Under the pieces are notes generated by a model. That model worked only from the letters and a program-made list of their open reading frames with translations. It was not told the DNA's origin and made no database searches. Below are positions 19,762-32,215 of a stretch of 64,000 nucleotides of DNA, in pieces. Positions within the stretch are counted from its first letter, which is position 1, and each line of letters begins with the position of its first letter. The position numbers and the translations under genes are program-made. This DNA comes from Pyxicephalus adspersus (lineage: Eukaryota > Chordata > Amphibia > Anura > Pyxicephalidae): positions 21,559,270 to 21,623,269 of the forward strand of contig NC_092866.1 of NCBI RefSeq assembly GCF_032062135.1, given 5' to 3'.

Positions 19762-20440
19762 TTCTAGATGGATACAAAGGAAAGAAATGACAGTTCTAAG
19801 AGCCCTGTACAGATATCAAATTACTGTTGTTAAAGACAAGGAGGGGGGTGGGGGGTCAAGACAATGGCACCCCATTATGCTCTCTTCCAAAGTCAGGTTG
19901 TTTCTGACTGGTCCTTCATCGATTTATCAGGATGGTTTGTTGAACAACATTGGGGTACTTCTGCACACATTAGATTTTCATCTAATAAGGGCACGAACAA
20001 CAATTAATGAAAGTAGCTTAAGACACAAGGCCTGTCTATAAAGTGGTAATCAGATAACAGATTGCCACTTCCCTGTTTCATTATTTTTGTTTAATAGTTG
20101 CTTTCATAACACCAAATTTATAAAACTGTGGTCAGTTTTTAAAAATCAGCCTTTTTTTGTGGCCGAAATTGACACTTTAAAAAAGTTTGAAACAAACAGC
20201 ATTGATCTATGTATTATTTAGCCTGATTTTACTTGAAACTGCGACCATCCCTAAAAGGGTTTTAATATGGTATCCAAAAATATCAAAATATGGGACTTTC
20301 AAGACAGTTAGATCTTATAAAATTGTTGCATTTTATTTACATCACTTTAAAAGAAGTTTATACATGCCTCTCCCCATATAGCAAATCAGGGGAAGTTAAA
20401 TACCATTGTAACATACAAAGGCTGAGTACATTGTACACAT
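19762..20440. other. Intergenic, nothing recognised
   Basis: Contains a G-rich patch (ggaggggggtggggggtc) near 19841. No gene features. Confidence 0.4.
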
Positions 20441-20640
20441 TACATATGTAGATCATCCGACACGTTTCGCAGACAAGGTCCGCTTCCTCAGGGATATAAT
20501 TAGTACAAGCAAACAAGGTGTATCAGCACAAAAGACTATTAAACTACAAGTGCACTTTGTCACCTGGTATGGAAGCAGGTATAAAGCAGGGTTAAAACCA
20601 AAACAACAGAGATAGCAGTATCCCAAATTCATCATCCACC
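20440..20640. repeat. Dispersed repeat (acgtttcgc..cttcctcaggg)
   Basis: Relative of 15700-15910; contains atcatccgacacgtttcgc, ccgcttcctcagggatataa and a ggaagcaggtataaagcagg tail. Confidence 0.5.
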
Positions 20641-23042
20641 ATATTATTCAATTTGCAGTTTTTGTTACTTGAGGTTTTCAAAAACTTATTATTCAAACAT
20701 CTATTTGGCCATAAAAGGGTTGTTGTTTTAAACCGATGCATGTAATTCCAGATACAGGGAGATTGCCATCATCTGTGATGAATCAAGTGCAAACAGCATT
20801 GATCACCTTTGACCTATGACCCTTTGACCTATCACCAGTGACCTATGCCATTTTCCAGTTTCAAAGTTATAAGCAGGCTAAACACCACTTTGTCAATATG
20901 GCAATCACCATCTTTTAACAGTGAAATAAATGATCTTCTAAAATTGAAGATCTTTGTAGCTGATCACTGTTTTTATAAATGGTGTGAACTGAAAATTGTG
21001 TCATTTTGTTCCTCTGTTAAACATTATTTGATCATAATGTTGTACCTACTCAGTTGTTGTTCATGTATATTACACTTGTAAATAAGGCTTCTGTCCAAAT
21101 TCTGGGTGCATATTCCATCTCATGCCAGTTACCAATATCTCATGGCATCTTGGGTAAGTAACAGAGACATACTTACTGCCTTGTGGCCATGATTTATACC
21201 TCTTCCAAAAGAGAACTTACTTTTTTTAAAGACTGATGTAACTAATCTTCTATTTTTATAAATTACCTGGTATATCCATGCCAATAACATTAATAGCTGC
21301 CTCTATTTTTTATAACAAAATAACACATAATAATAATAATAATTAATAAAAGTAAAATAATAACACAGAAGACTTATTTCAATATAACGTGATTGTAGTT
21401 TTTAAATAACTGATATCTTATCTTGGTATATTGAATTCAGGCTGCGTGCAACATATTTTTAAGATCCAACATCTTAGTATCTAACTTTTCATGTACATTA
21501 GTTGCTAACAAATTATTTTTTCTTTCTTAATACTTTACGCAGCATGGTCCTGCTGATGCTATCATTGACAGCAGTTACATTTATTGGTAAAACTATAAAT
21601 AATGATATTAAGTATTTGTTATAAGTTATAAGTCTGGTAGACAGTCCCGGCAGGATGAACAGTAAAAGCAAGCAGCAGGAGCAGGTATTCTCTGAAATGT
21701 ATATTCTCTGAAATGTCAGCCTCCTGCTGAAGATGGAGATCTACAAAACTCTGGAAAGGTAATCATAACCTGACAGTTTCACTTTAAATAAAGCAGTAAA
21801 GTGAACATGTACTCTTACTTTTCTACATAATAGAGAATCCTCATTTTGAAACTGTTACTAATACACCTGGGCAATCATCTATAGATTCATGTCAAATTAC
21901 TATCTTAATGATATAATATTATTGAGTAGGCACAAATTTCTAAAACACAATTTGCTTTATATATAAGAACAACAGTAGTAAGTATTAGTTGTCCAAAATG
22001 GGCAGTTGTGCTATTCTCGGGCATAAAATCTGACACATGTAAAAGCAGTCCCTGATGTTGTTCATCAGTCTGCCCTGTCAGATTGATGAACAACTGATAG
22101 GGAATGACTGTTGTTCAATCTGTTGGAGCAGAGCACAGCTGGATCCTGCACGCTTGTTCTTCACAATCTCCTCTCCACTGAACAGAATAGAGTTCATTCA
22201 TTCACCTGTCACTGGAAACGATCACAAATAATTGTTTCCAATGACAATCATCTGATATCTGTAAGAAGCTTAACTTTAAGTAATTGTTGTCAAAAAATAG
22301 AAAAGCTCCCTTGAACTGAATGATGGACTTTGACTTTAGGCTGTACCCAGCTATGTTACATAATAAACTGGTAAAGTAAATTGAAAAATAAACTGCAAAG
22401 TGATGTTGGATCCTTACAAACAGAAGATGGTGTTGTTTTTTAATTTGGGGAAAACCTCTTGGCCTATACTAATAAAAAGCTTTTATAAGACATATAATAT
22501 CAGAAACCAGAACAGAAAGATGTAGAAAATAAGATGTAAGAATGGACAAAAAATAGTATAAAACTATTTGGTATAAAACTGGCAACATTTCTAAAAAAAA
22601 CAAAACTATTTAGGTCCAATAACAGTCTGGTGTCCATGAACTATCCCAACATGAAAATAATAGTGATGGTTAGAAGTAGCATTAGCAAGGTATAGTTGCT
22701 GGAGCAGAGCTAAAAACAGAATGTAGCTGACTGCTACAGCTAGTGCTGCAAGCTAAAATCTCTCCCTATTTCACAGTACCATAATTCATTTTAATAACCA
22801 AAGTCAGTACAGTATGTGATTAATTTTGTTGATTCTGACATTTAAAAAATGTCTAAATAGCAGTAAAAAGTACAGTTTTGTTGTACTCTTTCACATTGTC
22901 TCCTTCTCCTTACTGACTTATTAAGGCTTTCTTATGCATAATTTTTCACTACCATGGCTTCTTCCTCCCCCAGGCTCCCGTCTATGCCATCATCTGTACT
23001 GTTCTGCTTCCCCACTATAGCTCCTCTACCTCTCTGACTCTA
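20641..23042. other. Intergenic, nothing recognised
   Basis: AT-rich. Contains local duplications (ctttgacctatgac repeated near 20809-20830; tctctgaaatgta/tctctgaaatgtc near 21689-21718) and a doubtful Harbinger-type relic at 22080-22290. No coding potential recognised. Confidence 0.4.
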
Positions 23043-23049
23043 AATTTTA

Positions 23050-23074
23050 TGTGTGTGTGTATATATATATATAT
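23050..23074. repeat. (TG)n(TA)n microsatellite
   Basis: gtgtgtgtgt followed directly by tatatatatatatat. Confidence 0.95.
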
Positions 23075-23443
23075 TTTGTATAAAATCTTTATAAACACTT
23101 GTAAATACACAGAAACACTTTCAATGAAATAGTGCAGCCCTTGATTCGTGACCATTTAGATGTACTTTTCCCTTCTGTCATCTTTCCCCTCTACTGTGCC
23201 ACACATAAGAAAATGTATTCTTTAAAATGTCTAGATAAACACAAACAAGTACTTGATTTTTTTAATTGTCTTGAAAAAGGTCAGCATAAACTAGACGTAA
23301 CTGTGCTGACTTTTCACTCTCGGCTTTGAATTGCCATCTGCACTATTCAACATCTTGATTGCAGCTAATGTCTACTCTACATCCCTCTGTGTTCTTTCTC
23401 CTCCTCCATTTATACCTTGGATATGGGCTTGGATATTCTTTAA

Positions 23444-23775
23444 CCTCCCTAGCGGGTCATTTCTTTCCGGTTTTATATATCTAAAAGCGATACATTGTTT
23501 TTTTCATGAAAATTTATTTTACAGTATAATATAATAGTATGAGTATAATAAAGTTTGAAACACAAAATCATGTAAAAATAATAAATTGAATAAATTAAAA
23601 AATCTATATATTTAATTTTTTTTTTTTTTAAATACATATTATACTCATACTAATATATATTCTGTAAAATAAATGTTCTTGAAAACTGTTTTGTACTGCT
23701 TTTACACATTTGAATCCAATGTATTGCATTCAATACAGTTATTTTGTATTGAATGCAATACAAATGGAATCCCTC
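23444..23775 (-). mobile_element. piggyBac-like MITE, one end, inverted relative of 62037
   Basis: TTAA (23440-23443) is followed by the terminus cctccctagcgggtcatttc. The following 330 bases are the reverse complement of 62215-62559, including ttccggttttatatatctaa, the paired (att)catac palindromic blocks and the gtattgcattcaatac inverted pair. The other terminus with the cgagtgtgactcggg block is missing, so this copy is truncated. Confidence 0.8.
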
Positions 23776-24675
23776 TTGATCAAGTGTGTGTTTGTTAACA
23801 GCTTTAGAAAAGTCTTTAATGAATTTACTATAAGGGTTTGCTAATTGCACCAAGCACTGAACCTTTTTTTGTTGCAAGTTGTTAAGAACATCTGAAATTT
23901 TACCGGCACCAATGGCTATTCTATTTACAGAGATGTCCAGTTGAGAAATTGGATGGTGTCACTTTCAAAAAATAATTTTTCTAGCTTGGTGTAGAGGCCA
24001 TGATCCTGTAGTTGGTGAACTTTGAACATGAATATGGTGTCACAAAGGCAATAGCAGGGTTCCCTTTACTTGGAGGTAAAGACACTTACCACATTGATTG
24101 CTTGGATAGGATCTTAACATACGACCTGCTTTACCACAGTACAGACAGAGTTTGAGCATTCGTCTTCAGAGTCTTTTCTTCAGGAGTTAAGGAACATCTG
24201 GACATCCCGATCTACATAGGTTCCACAAGATCAGTGGTAGTGGTTGCAGTGAAAGAATTAGTAATGATGCTGAAGGCCCCATAAATTCTAGAGAGGGTTC
24301 ATTCCACTGTAAGGAAAATAATCTACAAGTGTAATATATTGCAGGATCCACAAGTGACTCTTGCAACAGTTGGTGTCAAAGTGTGTCGACAAAAAAATAT
24401 TCCACCACATAAAACTGCATTATGACTTTTGTAGTAGAAATAGGGGTTCTTCATAACTTTGTATTTTGCTATGGGTTCAATAAAATATTGTGAAACCTAG
24501 GCAAGAAAAAATAAATAAATAAAAAAAAAACAGTTAGTGAAATACCTTGTGCTTTTGACTATTGTAGCATACATGTAGAGTTTAAACTTAACATGGCTTA
24601 TATTTGTACAAAGGAAGCAAGATAAGAAAATCTGATCTGTAAAGTACAGGCTTACTGTAATAAATAAATCTGTCT
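23776..24675. other. Intergenic, nothing recognised
   Basis: No gene or named repeat found. Confidence 0.4.
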
Positions 24676-25240
24676 AATTAAAGGATAAGTGTACTTTCAA
24701 AGCAAAGTACACATATTCATTGCCCCTTAACTATTCATAAAAAAGGTCAATGGCACTTTATATTTGCTATGTGTCATTTGTTAAATATACTTACCTTGGC
24801 CCGCTAAGTCCTGACTTTGATCCTTCAAGCAGCAAGATACTTGGTCATATGCCACATTTACTTTCACGCTTAAAGGATACCCAGATCCTGTAGACCTGGC
24901 CATTTGCCTAGCAGCACACTTGGTATTTACCATAGGACCTTCAGAGGTGGAGATGCAGCATGTTTTCTTAACTTCTTCTGTGTAGAGGTTGGGAACAATA
25001 GATATATGTACTTTACTTTTAAAGAGCTGCCCCCAGACCCATGTAGCACCTTCTCTGGTTTTGGGTCCATGTACAGAGTTCAGATTCATAGCCTCTCAGT
25101 TAGGATGAACAGGTTGGTAATAAGCTACCAGGGTGGGGTATGCTATGGGTGAAAAGGGGATCACTGGAGATCTTTCACCAGGGGTGTATTACACTTTTAT
25201 AAGTTACATTACTTGCATCTAGTTTTGTGGACTAATAAAA
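24676..25240. repeat. Probable dispersed repeat (aaaggataagtgtact)
   Basis: Starts taaaggataagtgtactttc and contains atacttaccttggcccgc, whose complement is a perfect donor (aag|gtaagt). A 102-codon minus-strand frame (24781-25089) reads into that site, with a few cysteines (KKTCC, VSCC). The frame has no initiation context or domain, and its setting is that of frog interspersed repeats as I remember them. I therefore treat it as repeat rather than exon; an exon is the alternative. Confidence 0.4.
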
Positions 25241-25478
25241 TAAGTAAAAAGTTGAAAGTACTGTAGTTCTACTCTAGGCATGGTGAGTGAGCAACCTAGG
25301 ACAGGAACTGCATTATTGCCAATTTTTTTTTTTTTTTTTAGTTTGCCAATCTAAAACTTTAGAAACATTGCCCCAAAAAGTAGTTGAATGTTACCACCAA
25401 ATACAAGGACTTGCATGTTGCAATATATTACATTTTATTTTGGGGCTTGGATATTCTTTAAGCAGCATGGGAACAATG

Positions 25479-25703
25479 GGCCTGATTTATTAAAGCTCTC
25501 CAAGGCTGGAGAAGATACACTTTTATCAATGAACCTTGGTGATTTAGCAAACCTAATGGAATGGATCTGGTCCAGGATAAAAAAGTTTTGCTAACAAATA
25601 GCAAATGAGTATTAAGAAATCCATTCCATGTTTGCTAGATCACCCATGTTAATTGATGAAATTGTATCTGCTCCAGCCTTGGAGCGCTTTAATAAATCAG
25701 GCC
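25479..25703. mobile_element. Palindromic MITE, copy 2 of 6
   Basis: ggcctgatttattaaagctc at the left, its complement (gcgctttaataaatcaggcc) at the right, and near-complementary halves meeting around 25597. One of the best preserved copies. The segment just before it (attttattttggggcttgga) recurs at about 57140-57165. Confidence 0.9.
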
Positions 25704-27150
25704 AAATATGCTGAGCTGATGCTTCTGGAGCCAGTTAGAGTTTATATTGGCTCAGGGGGAAGTTGCTGGAGACACTCCAGGGCTAAACCTAGCAAACATG
25801 GTGCACAGCCAACCCCAGTTGAATATATTTTAAAGTCCAAATAAAGTGTTATTATAAGTGTGCATTCTGCTAAAGTACATGTATATTATAGTTGTACAGT
25901 ACATATTTGCTATGCATAGACATAGATTTCTGGGTTTTATCCCTTTGAAGAAAAATACCTTTTGATCCATTGGAAAAGTCCTGCTGTCCTACTATTAAAC
26001 CACTTCTACCATCAGATCTCCACAACGTTTTTTTCTGTTGTCCAAAAAAAGAACTAGAAAGAATCTTAACACTGGAAAGGCAGGCACAAAACAGTTCTTA
26101 ATTTCTGGAAATCAACCTTTTTTTGCAGACTTAAAAAATCATTTGGATGGTACAATAAACAGACCAAAAATAGCAAATAAAAAATCAAGTAATAATAGAG
26201 AACTGCCAAAAACCTCCATTAAACAATGGTGCTAATGTCACAGTCCTCCTAGTATCCTATGTGATTTTAAATAATATCCCAATCCTTCAGATGTTCACAA
26301 TGCTTATGAGTTTGTCCTAGGCTTCCACCAAAGCTGGGTGGGTATCTGGGGGGGGGGGGGCAATTGAAATACATATTATAGAATAATATATTTGCACGAA
26401 AGATGGTTCCTAGGATTCTGGAATTATTGAAGTCAGTTCCCAAGCAAAACAACCTATTTTGGAGATAACATAAACAATATATGATAAATCCTAAACCAAA
26501 AAGGATTAATAATTTTATTACAAAGAGATAGTGAACTACAAATTCTGCTCTTCTATAAGGGAATAAAGTAACTTGTATAACATGATGCTTCTGGATTCAG
26601 CTTATTAGATAGTTATCCTCAAGGGACAGTCTAGAGATATAGTTTTAGTATATTCAGTCCACAGTTGCTGGTGATACTAACAGCTAAATCCTGGAACACT
26701 GATAGAATTGTTATGTGACATGACTACAGAGATTACCTCTGTTCAAGTGTGATCTTGTCACTCTTTACAGAACAACATATAAACCAGCAACAATGCTGAT
26801 GTACATAATGCATAGTCATGTTGTTGATTTAAAAAAATCAAAAATGTGTTACACATTTAATTGGTCTGATAATGGCAGGGCTGAATCTACATAGACACAT
26901 GACTACATTGCCCTTACTGTAGCTCCTGTTCTCAAAACTGGTTGGTGGTGAACAAATACAATTAGATGATTAAAGTGTATTTAAAGGACAAAAATAAAAT
27001 GTAATGCAGCTTACGTGACCCCTAGATGTGGCTGAATTAGCTTTCCTTTTTTTTTTCTTTTTCCCAGCCATTTGTTTTCCTTTACTTTCACATAGTGGGC
27101 CTACAAGTTACATAGTTCCTATTCCAGGACAACAACTTTTCCCCACTGTA
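25704..27150. other. Intergenic, nothing recognised
   Basis: AT-rich, with a G12 run at 26349-26360. No gene recognised. Confidence 0.4.
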
Positions 27151-27154
27151 CTTA

Positions 27155-27265
27155 AAGCGGACATAAACTAAACATGTTTACTTTGCATAAAAGAGGAGAC
27201 AACTCCTATATAAAGTAAAAATTGCCTTTTTTTAAATGCAACACTTTTTTTTTTTTTTTTTAAAG
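27155..27265. repeat. Dispersed repeat (aagcggacataaacta) with T-tract
   Basis: cttaaagcggacataaacta, then tgcataaaagaggagacaac and an 18-base T run. It resembles the complement of the 29515-29545 end (ttttagtttaggtcctcttt). It abuts the Penelope-like fragment. Confidence 0.5.
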
Positions 27266-27269
27266 GGGG

Positions 27270-28145
27270 GTACTCCTTCTCTTTCTGTCTCGATCTCCAC
27301 AGGATGACCAATAATTTCTGGAAATGGCTCAATAGCTGATTTGTGTTTGAGACTTATAGTCACAAGCCCATTGTACTACCTTAAGGATACTATAGAGCTG
27401 CTCAAATTTTTGAACAATTAAAAATTCCAATATCAGCCCTGTAGCCTTTGTAGCAATAGATATCGAGGAACTTTATAGCAGTATACCAGAAGAAGTTAGT
27501 TGTACTTACAGATCTAGGGAGTAGCCAAGGGCAAACAATGTACCTCCAGCTATGCCAAAATCTATTTAGATGCCTTGGAAAAGAACCTTTTCTCCAAACC
27601 AGAACTCACAACAGGAGAACCTTTTCTCCTAACCTACAAACAACATATCTTTCTTTGGAAAAGATATATTGACGGTGTCCTGTTCCAATAGACAGGACCA
27701 AAAAAACTATTATATAAGTTCTTCCATTATATACAAATGAACAAGTTCAGTCTCAAATTTACTAATAATTCTAACCAGCGTTCAATTGCATTCCTATATG
27801 TAAACATATGCATTAAGAAGCCATAGCCTAGCTTAGCAAAGACACAGGAGGAAACACAATCCTGCATGCAAAAAAGCTCACCCTAAATCCCTGGAACACA
27901 GTATACCATATAGCCAATCTCTAAGACTAAAAAAATAACTGTAGTAACACAGAGGACTTCTAATCTAAAGCCAAACAATTAGATCACAAGTTACTTGATC
28001 ATGGTTATAGTCTGAAAACATTAAAAAGAGCCTATCAAAGGGAAAAAACCCTCAACCCCTGTGACCTACTTTTCAAGACCAAAGAATCTGATGGACAAAA
28101 TATAACAAGGATCCTAGTTAGATCTTAGTTAGTACTACTACATTT
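27270..28145 (+). pseudogene. Penelope-like retroelement, reverse transcriptase remains
   Basis: Fragments in shifting frames follow the order of Penelope-like reverse transcriptases. A PIISGNGSI block is near 27310, and YLKDTIELL just after. Then come AFVAIDIEELYSSIPEE (27437-27490, palm motif A), WKRYIDGVLF (about 27656-27686, catalytic YIDD reduced to YIDG) and FSLKFTNN..IAFLYVN near 27740-27802. Thumb-side motifs KKAHPKSLEHSIPYSQSLRL (27870-27930) and GYSLKTLKRAYQR (28013-28050) complete the order. Frameshifts, stops and a lost catalytic aspartate make it dead. No GIY-YIG endonuclease is visible. It ends where the fold-back cluster begins. Confidence 0.75.
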
Positions 28146-28154
28146 GCCCATAAA

Positions 28155-29245
28155 CATGAACAAATAGTGTTGGTCGAACAGCTGAGTGTTCTATTCAGCA
28201 GCTAATTGATCGAATAGGCCGAAATTTTTCGGGTGATCGAAAGCGGAATTCGAAGACTATTAAAGTCTATTGGGGGGGGGCATTCAGATATTTTTCGGGA
28301 CTGTGTAGAACTGAAAAAGCAATCAGGCAATCAGGCTGACAGCTCCACTCCCCTGATTGCTCTTGCAGCCCTAGCGTAACTGCAATATGTGTTCTTGGAT
28401 AGAGATGCTCACACAGTGTTCTTGGATAAAGAATCTCTATCCAAGAACACATACGGAACAGCAATTCATCTGCAGTCACAGCTGATTAAAAGCACTCGCG
28501 TTGCCTCCTATCAGCTGTGACTGCAAGTTCCCGCGCTCCTTGGGCTGTACTTATCAATGATAAGTAAAGCCCGGTACCCGTTGAAACTGAACACAGATAA
28601 ACTCTCAATGGAGAAACTCCATTGAGAGTTCATCTGCAGGTCCACTGCGATCCCGGGGCACTAGAGGTTAATTAACCTCTAGTGCCCGGGGATCGCAAAC
28701 AGGAGGATTCCCAGGGCTGCAAGGGAATCCTCCTGTTTGCAATCCCCAGGCACTGGAGGTTAATTAACCTCTAGTGCCCCAGGATCTCAGTGAATTCTCA
28801 GGGCTGCAATCATTTATGCATCCCTGGGAATCCTCTTGTTTGCGATCCCCGGCACTGGAGGGTAATTAACCTCTAGTGCCCAGGGATCGCATTGGAACTG
28901 GAGATGAACTCTCAATGGAGTTTCTTGCATGCCTCAAATCAGCTGTGACCACAATTCCCAGGGTCACCGGGCTGTACTTATCAGCCCGGTGACCGTGGGA
29001 ACTGAACTGCAGACGAACTGTCAATGGAGAAACTCCATTAAGAGTTCATCTGCAGTCACGGCTGACTGGAAGCACTCCCGTGCCTCCTATCAGCTGTGAC
29101 CGCAAGTTCCCATGCTCCCGGGCTGTACTTATCAATGATAAGTACAGCCTGGTGACTGTGGGAATTGAACTCAGATGAACTCTCAATGGAGAAACTTCAT
29201 TGAGGGTTCTTCTGCAGTTCCACTGCGATCAGTTCATGTAGATGG
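28155..29245. repeat. Cluster of nested palindromes (fold-back element)
   Basis: About 1.1 kb made of recurring inverted modules. One is (cc)ggcactagaggttaatta and its complement, present three times (centres near 28672, 28764, 28867). Another is gaactctcaatggag../..ctccattgagagttc, present several times. The others are aacaggaggattcccag../..gggaatcctcctgtt and tgtacttatcaatgataagt. The left end has a cgaataggccgaaatttttc block. Modules recur in the same order about every 450 bases, suggesting tandem amplification. Frames through it are not genes. Confidence 0.85.
28646..28697. repeat. Near-perfect 52 bp palindrome
   Basis: tgcgatcccggggcactaga at the left is mirrored by its complement at the right, meeting at TTAATTAA; one base is unpaired. 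Directly followed by a hairpin at 28696-28739. Confidence 0.95.
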
Positions 29246-29545
29246 GGAAAAAAGAGTGCCAACCTCACTGCGCATACGTGAGATCTGCATTTTTTTCCTT
29301 TGTTGAAGAAAAAGCACCTTCTGCGCAGCCAGAAACCTCCATGCACATGTGACGTATATATCCGGGGATATGCTTCCATTTGGTCTTGATAGCCGTGGTG
29401 ATCAAAACTGAAGGGGGAGGGGCTTTACTTACCCCCTGGTTTTAAACCCCCTCCCCCCAATAAAAGAAAGGACATTTTTACCTTATATAAAAGGGTTGTC
29501 TACCCTTTTATGTAGGGTAAATATTTTAGTTTAGGTCCTCTTTAT
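29246..29545. repeat. Dispersed repeat ending ttagtttaggtcctcttta
   Basis: Contains cctcactgcgcatacgtgag, a T-rich stretch, gaagggggaggggctttact, ccctttataaaa-type inverted bits (ataaaagggttgtctaccct) and the ending ttttagtttaggtcctcttt. Same terminal motif as 2640-2660 and 5020-5033. Confidence 0.55.
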
Positions 29546-30415
29546 CCAATGGATCCAGCTGCTGCAAACTAATTATTCCTCAATAAAATGTACTCTATAT
29601 ATATTGTGAGACTTAACTTCAAAAAGAAAGTTTCACACAGATTCACTCAGTAAAATGCGTCTTAGTGGTTTTATTTCTAGTTTTATTATTCCACACACAT
29701 TTTTTTTTTTATTACAACAAGTTTTCTTGGAAACAAAAAAAAATCATACAAAACACAGAGCGTTTGCTAATATATAGAGATGTGATCTAAGCGACAAACT
29801 GTAAAAGTCTGGCCCAGTCTGAATAATACCAATGTAACCACAGAGGTATGAGAGATATTTCCCCGACAGAAAGAAACATAGTTTAATAGTCTTTTGTGCT
29901 TGTGATTTTGTACTTGTTACTAAGACCTTTTGTTAGGTAACCTCTTAGTGAGGAGCTTTAAAAGCATTTTCAAAATGACATTGAAAACACATGCAAGTCA
30001 TTAGATACCACCACACTGTAGAGGTGTCCAGGTTTTATTTTATTGTATCAATAGATGTTCAGGGCTATTACAAGCAGTTCAACATTTTAAATGAACAATA
30101 TTATTTTTACCCTGATTCTCTGTTTTTAAGTATGTTGATGCTCAGGTGTAGAGAAAAATTCTACTTTATAAATATTTCACATAGAAATAATCTGTGTTAG
30201 ACAGAAAATAATATTTCATTGTAAGGCATTCAAAATGGGCTAACACTTGCCTTTTTATTTCTGGCTAACATTGTACAATCCTTTTTTTGCTTTTTAATGT
30301 TAAAATGTAGTTTCAAGCTTGCTGAAGACAAATGTGCGGTGAAGACACACTAAGGGTCTTCGGCTAACTTGGGAAGTTTTTTGTGTTGAGTACATTAAAG
30401 GGCCCTTTTAGACCT
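29546..30415. other. Intergenic, nothing recognised
   Basis: No gene or named repeat. Confidence 0.4.
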
Positions 30416-30748
30416 AGGCTAAGTACACACGTGCAATAATTGTCATGGGAAAGAATCTTTCACGTTCCTTTCCAATGAAAAACGGCATGCATGATGCGTG
30501 AATGAGCGCTGTACATACAGCACTGTTCTGCTCTATGGAGAAGGGAGGGTGAGAACGATAGAGCGGAACCCCACTGCGCTCTCTCCCATTGACTTGCATT
30601 TTGATAGTTCGTCATCCATCGTCCGTGGATCCTTCAAGACAGTAATTCGGACGATGGATGACGAACACTGTACACATGCAAGATTCTCTTCTGATTTCAG
30701 CCCTGAGCCGATTATCATACGAGAACCAATGCACTTGTGTATGTAGCC
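30416..30748 (+). mobile_element. PIF/Harbinger-type MITE
   Basis: Starts aggctaagtacacacgtgca, has the core gtacatacagcactgttctg and atggagaagggagggtgaga, and ends cttgtgtatgtagcc followed by TTA. Same family as 53398 and 55140, where a TTA duplication is clear. Confidence 0.8.
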
Positions 30749-31694
30749 TTACAGTGCCAAGTCGTGCAGTTGACAACTAGGAGAAAGTTTGCTTAGATTT
30801 GGTGCAGATCCTCAGGCTATAACTATACGACCAGAAGCAACATTCCTTTACAAATTGTGCCACAATCCGCTGCAGCCATGTGTAAAAAAAGGGTTCCAGC
30901 TTTTTGTATTTAGGTTGGGTTGGAGGTTGAATCTGTCCTAAGGTAAGCCATATTTTCTTAATGCATTGTCATATATTTTCCACACTAGGTCCTTGCATAG
31001 TTAGGGATCAACTTTTATGGAGGTGACTTGGTATTATTGTGGCTTTAAACATGTATTCTCATGTATGCATCAAATTCCTAGCTGTTAAAGTTCATTCTGC
31101 TAATATTTGCCTTCTCCAAGTCTCCTTTTCTTCCTCATTTACATGCTAATGATGTTTTTTTCATACATTTTGTGACCTACAGAAGCATCCTATATGATGA
31201 CCTTTAAAATTCTAGTCATAGTATTAAATAAAACAAGAAAATATCAGAATCTTTGTGATATTTTTATAGCCTTCTGTGATTTCAATCAAATATATATAGA
31301 CCACTTTTTAAACCAACCATTCTCCATGCTAATATAACTAAAATTGTTGTGCAGGGCCTTGTTATATGGTAATAGCTTTAATGTTTTTAAAGTAAAAAAA
31401 AAACACAAAATAATTAAACCATTGCAGTCTCTTTATTTGCGCCAAAATAATACAGGTTTCTACAGCAAAATAAAACAAAACTTTGGTAACAGAGTGCAGA
31501 GTTTTCTGAGTCTCCAGTCCTCTAATGTTCAGTTTAGGAATAATTCCACAGTCCAAAGATTAATGAGCAGCTTTCAGGCCTAAGAAACACAACTCCTCAG
31601 CACAGTTTACAACCAGGCTTGTCTACAGCTTACCTGCTTCTATTCCATTCAGACAAAAGCATAGCCATCTCTTACAGCATGCCTATGCCATTTA
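30749..31694. other. Intergenic, nothing recognised
   Basis: AT-rich, no recognised feature. Confidence 0.4.
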
Positions 31695-31696
31695 TA

Positions 31697-32215
31697 CAGT
31701 TAGGTCCATAAATATATGGACAGAGACAACTTTGTTCTAATTTTGGTTCTGTACATTACCACAATTAATTTTAAATGAAACAACTCAGATGCAGTTGAAC
31801 TGCAGACTTTCAGCTTTAATTCAGTGGGTTGAACAAAAAGATTGCATAAAAACGTACTGCATAAGAACTAAAGCCTTTTTTTACACAATCACTTCATTTC
31901 AGGGGCCCAAAAGTAGTTGCACAATTGACTCAAAGACTATTTCATAGGCTGGTGTGGGTAATTCCTTTGTTATGTCATTATCAATTAAGCAGATAAAAGA
32001 CATGCTTAAGCTGCAAAAAACAGAAAAAACCCATCCAAGAAATCGCTACAATATTTGGAGTGGCAAAATCTACAGTTTGGTACATCATGGGAAAGAAACA
32101 AAGGACTGGTGAACTCCAAAAGACCCCAAAAGACCCGTACGTCCACAGAAGACAACAGTGGTGGATGATCGCAGAATCATTTCCATGGTGAAGAGAACCA
32201 TGGGGACAGCTCTAG
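31697..32215 (+). pseudogene. Tc1-like transposon, 5' half, inactive
   Basis: A TA dinucleotide (31695-31696) is followed by a Tc1-type terminus (cagttaggtccataaatata then tggacagagacaac). Further in, from about 31993, broken frames give KQIKDMLK, then QEIATIFGVAKSTVWYI (helix-turn-helix), and after frameshifts TTVVDDRRIISMVK. This is the N-terminal DNA-binding part of a Tc1 transposase. The DDE catalytic domain and right terminus are absent. At about 32215 the sequence runs into unrelated DNA (gaggttatgagtgaggaagt). Confidence 0.75.

Noticed and set aside
24781..25089. 102-codon minus frame ending at a perfect donor, considered as an exon.
   Set aside because: No initiation context, and the surrounding sequence looks like an interspersed repeat; kept as repeat with low confidence.
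28155..29245. CRISPR-like repeat array.
   Set aside because: Repeats are inverted modules of unequal size without spacers, in a vertebrate genome.
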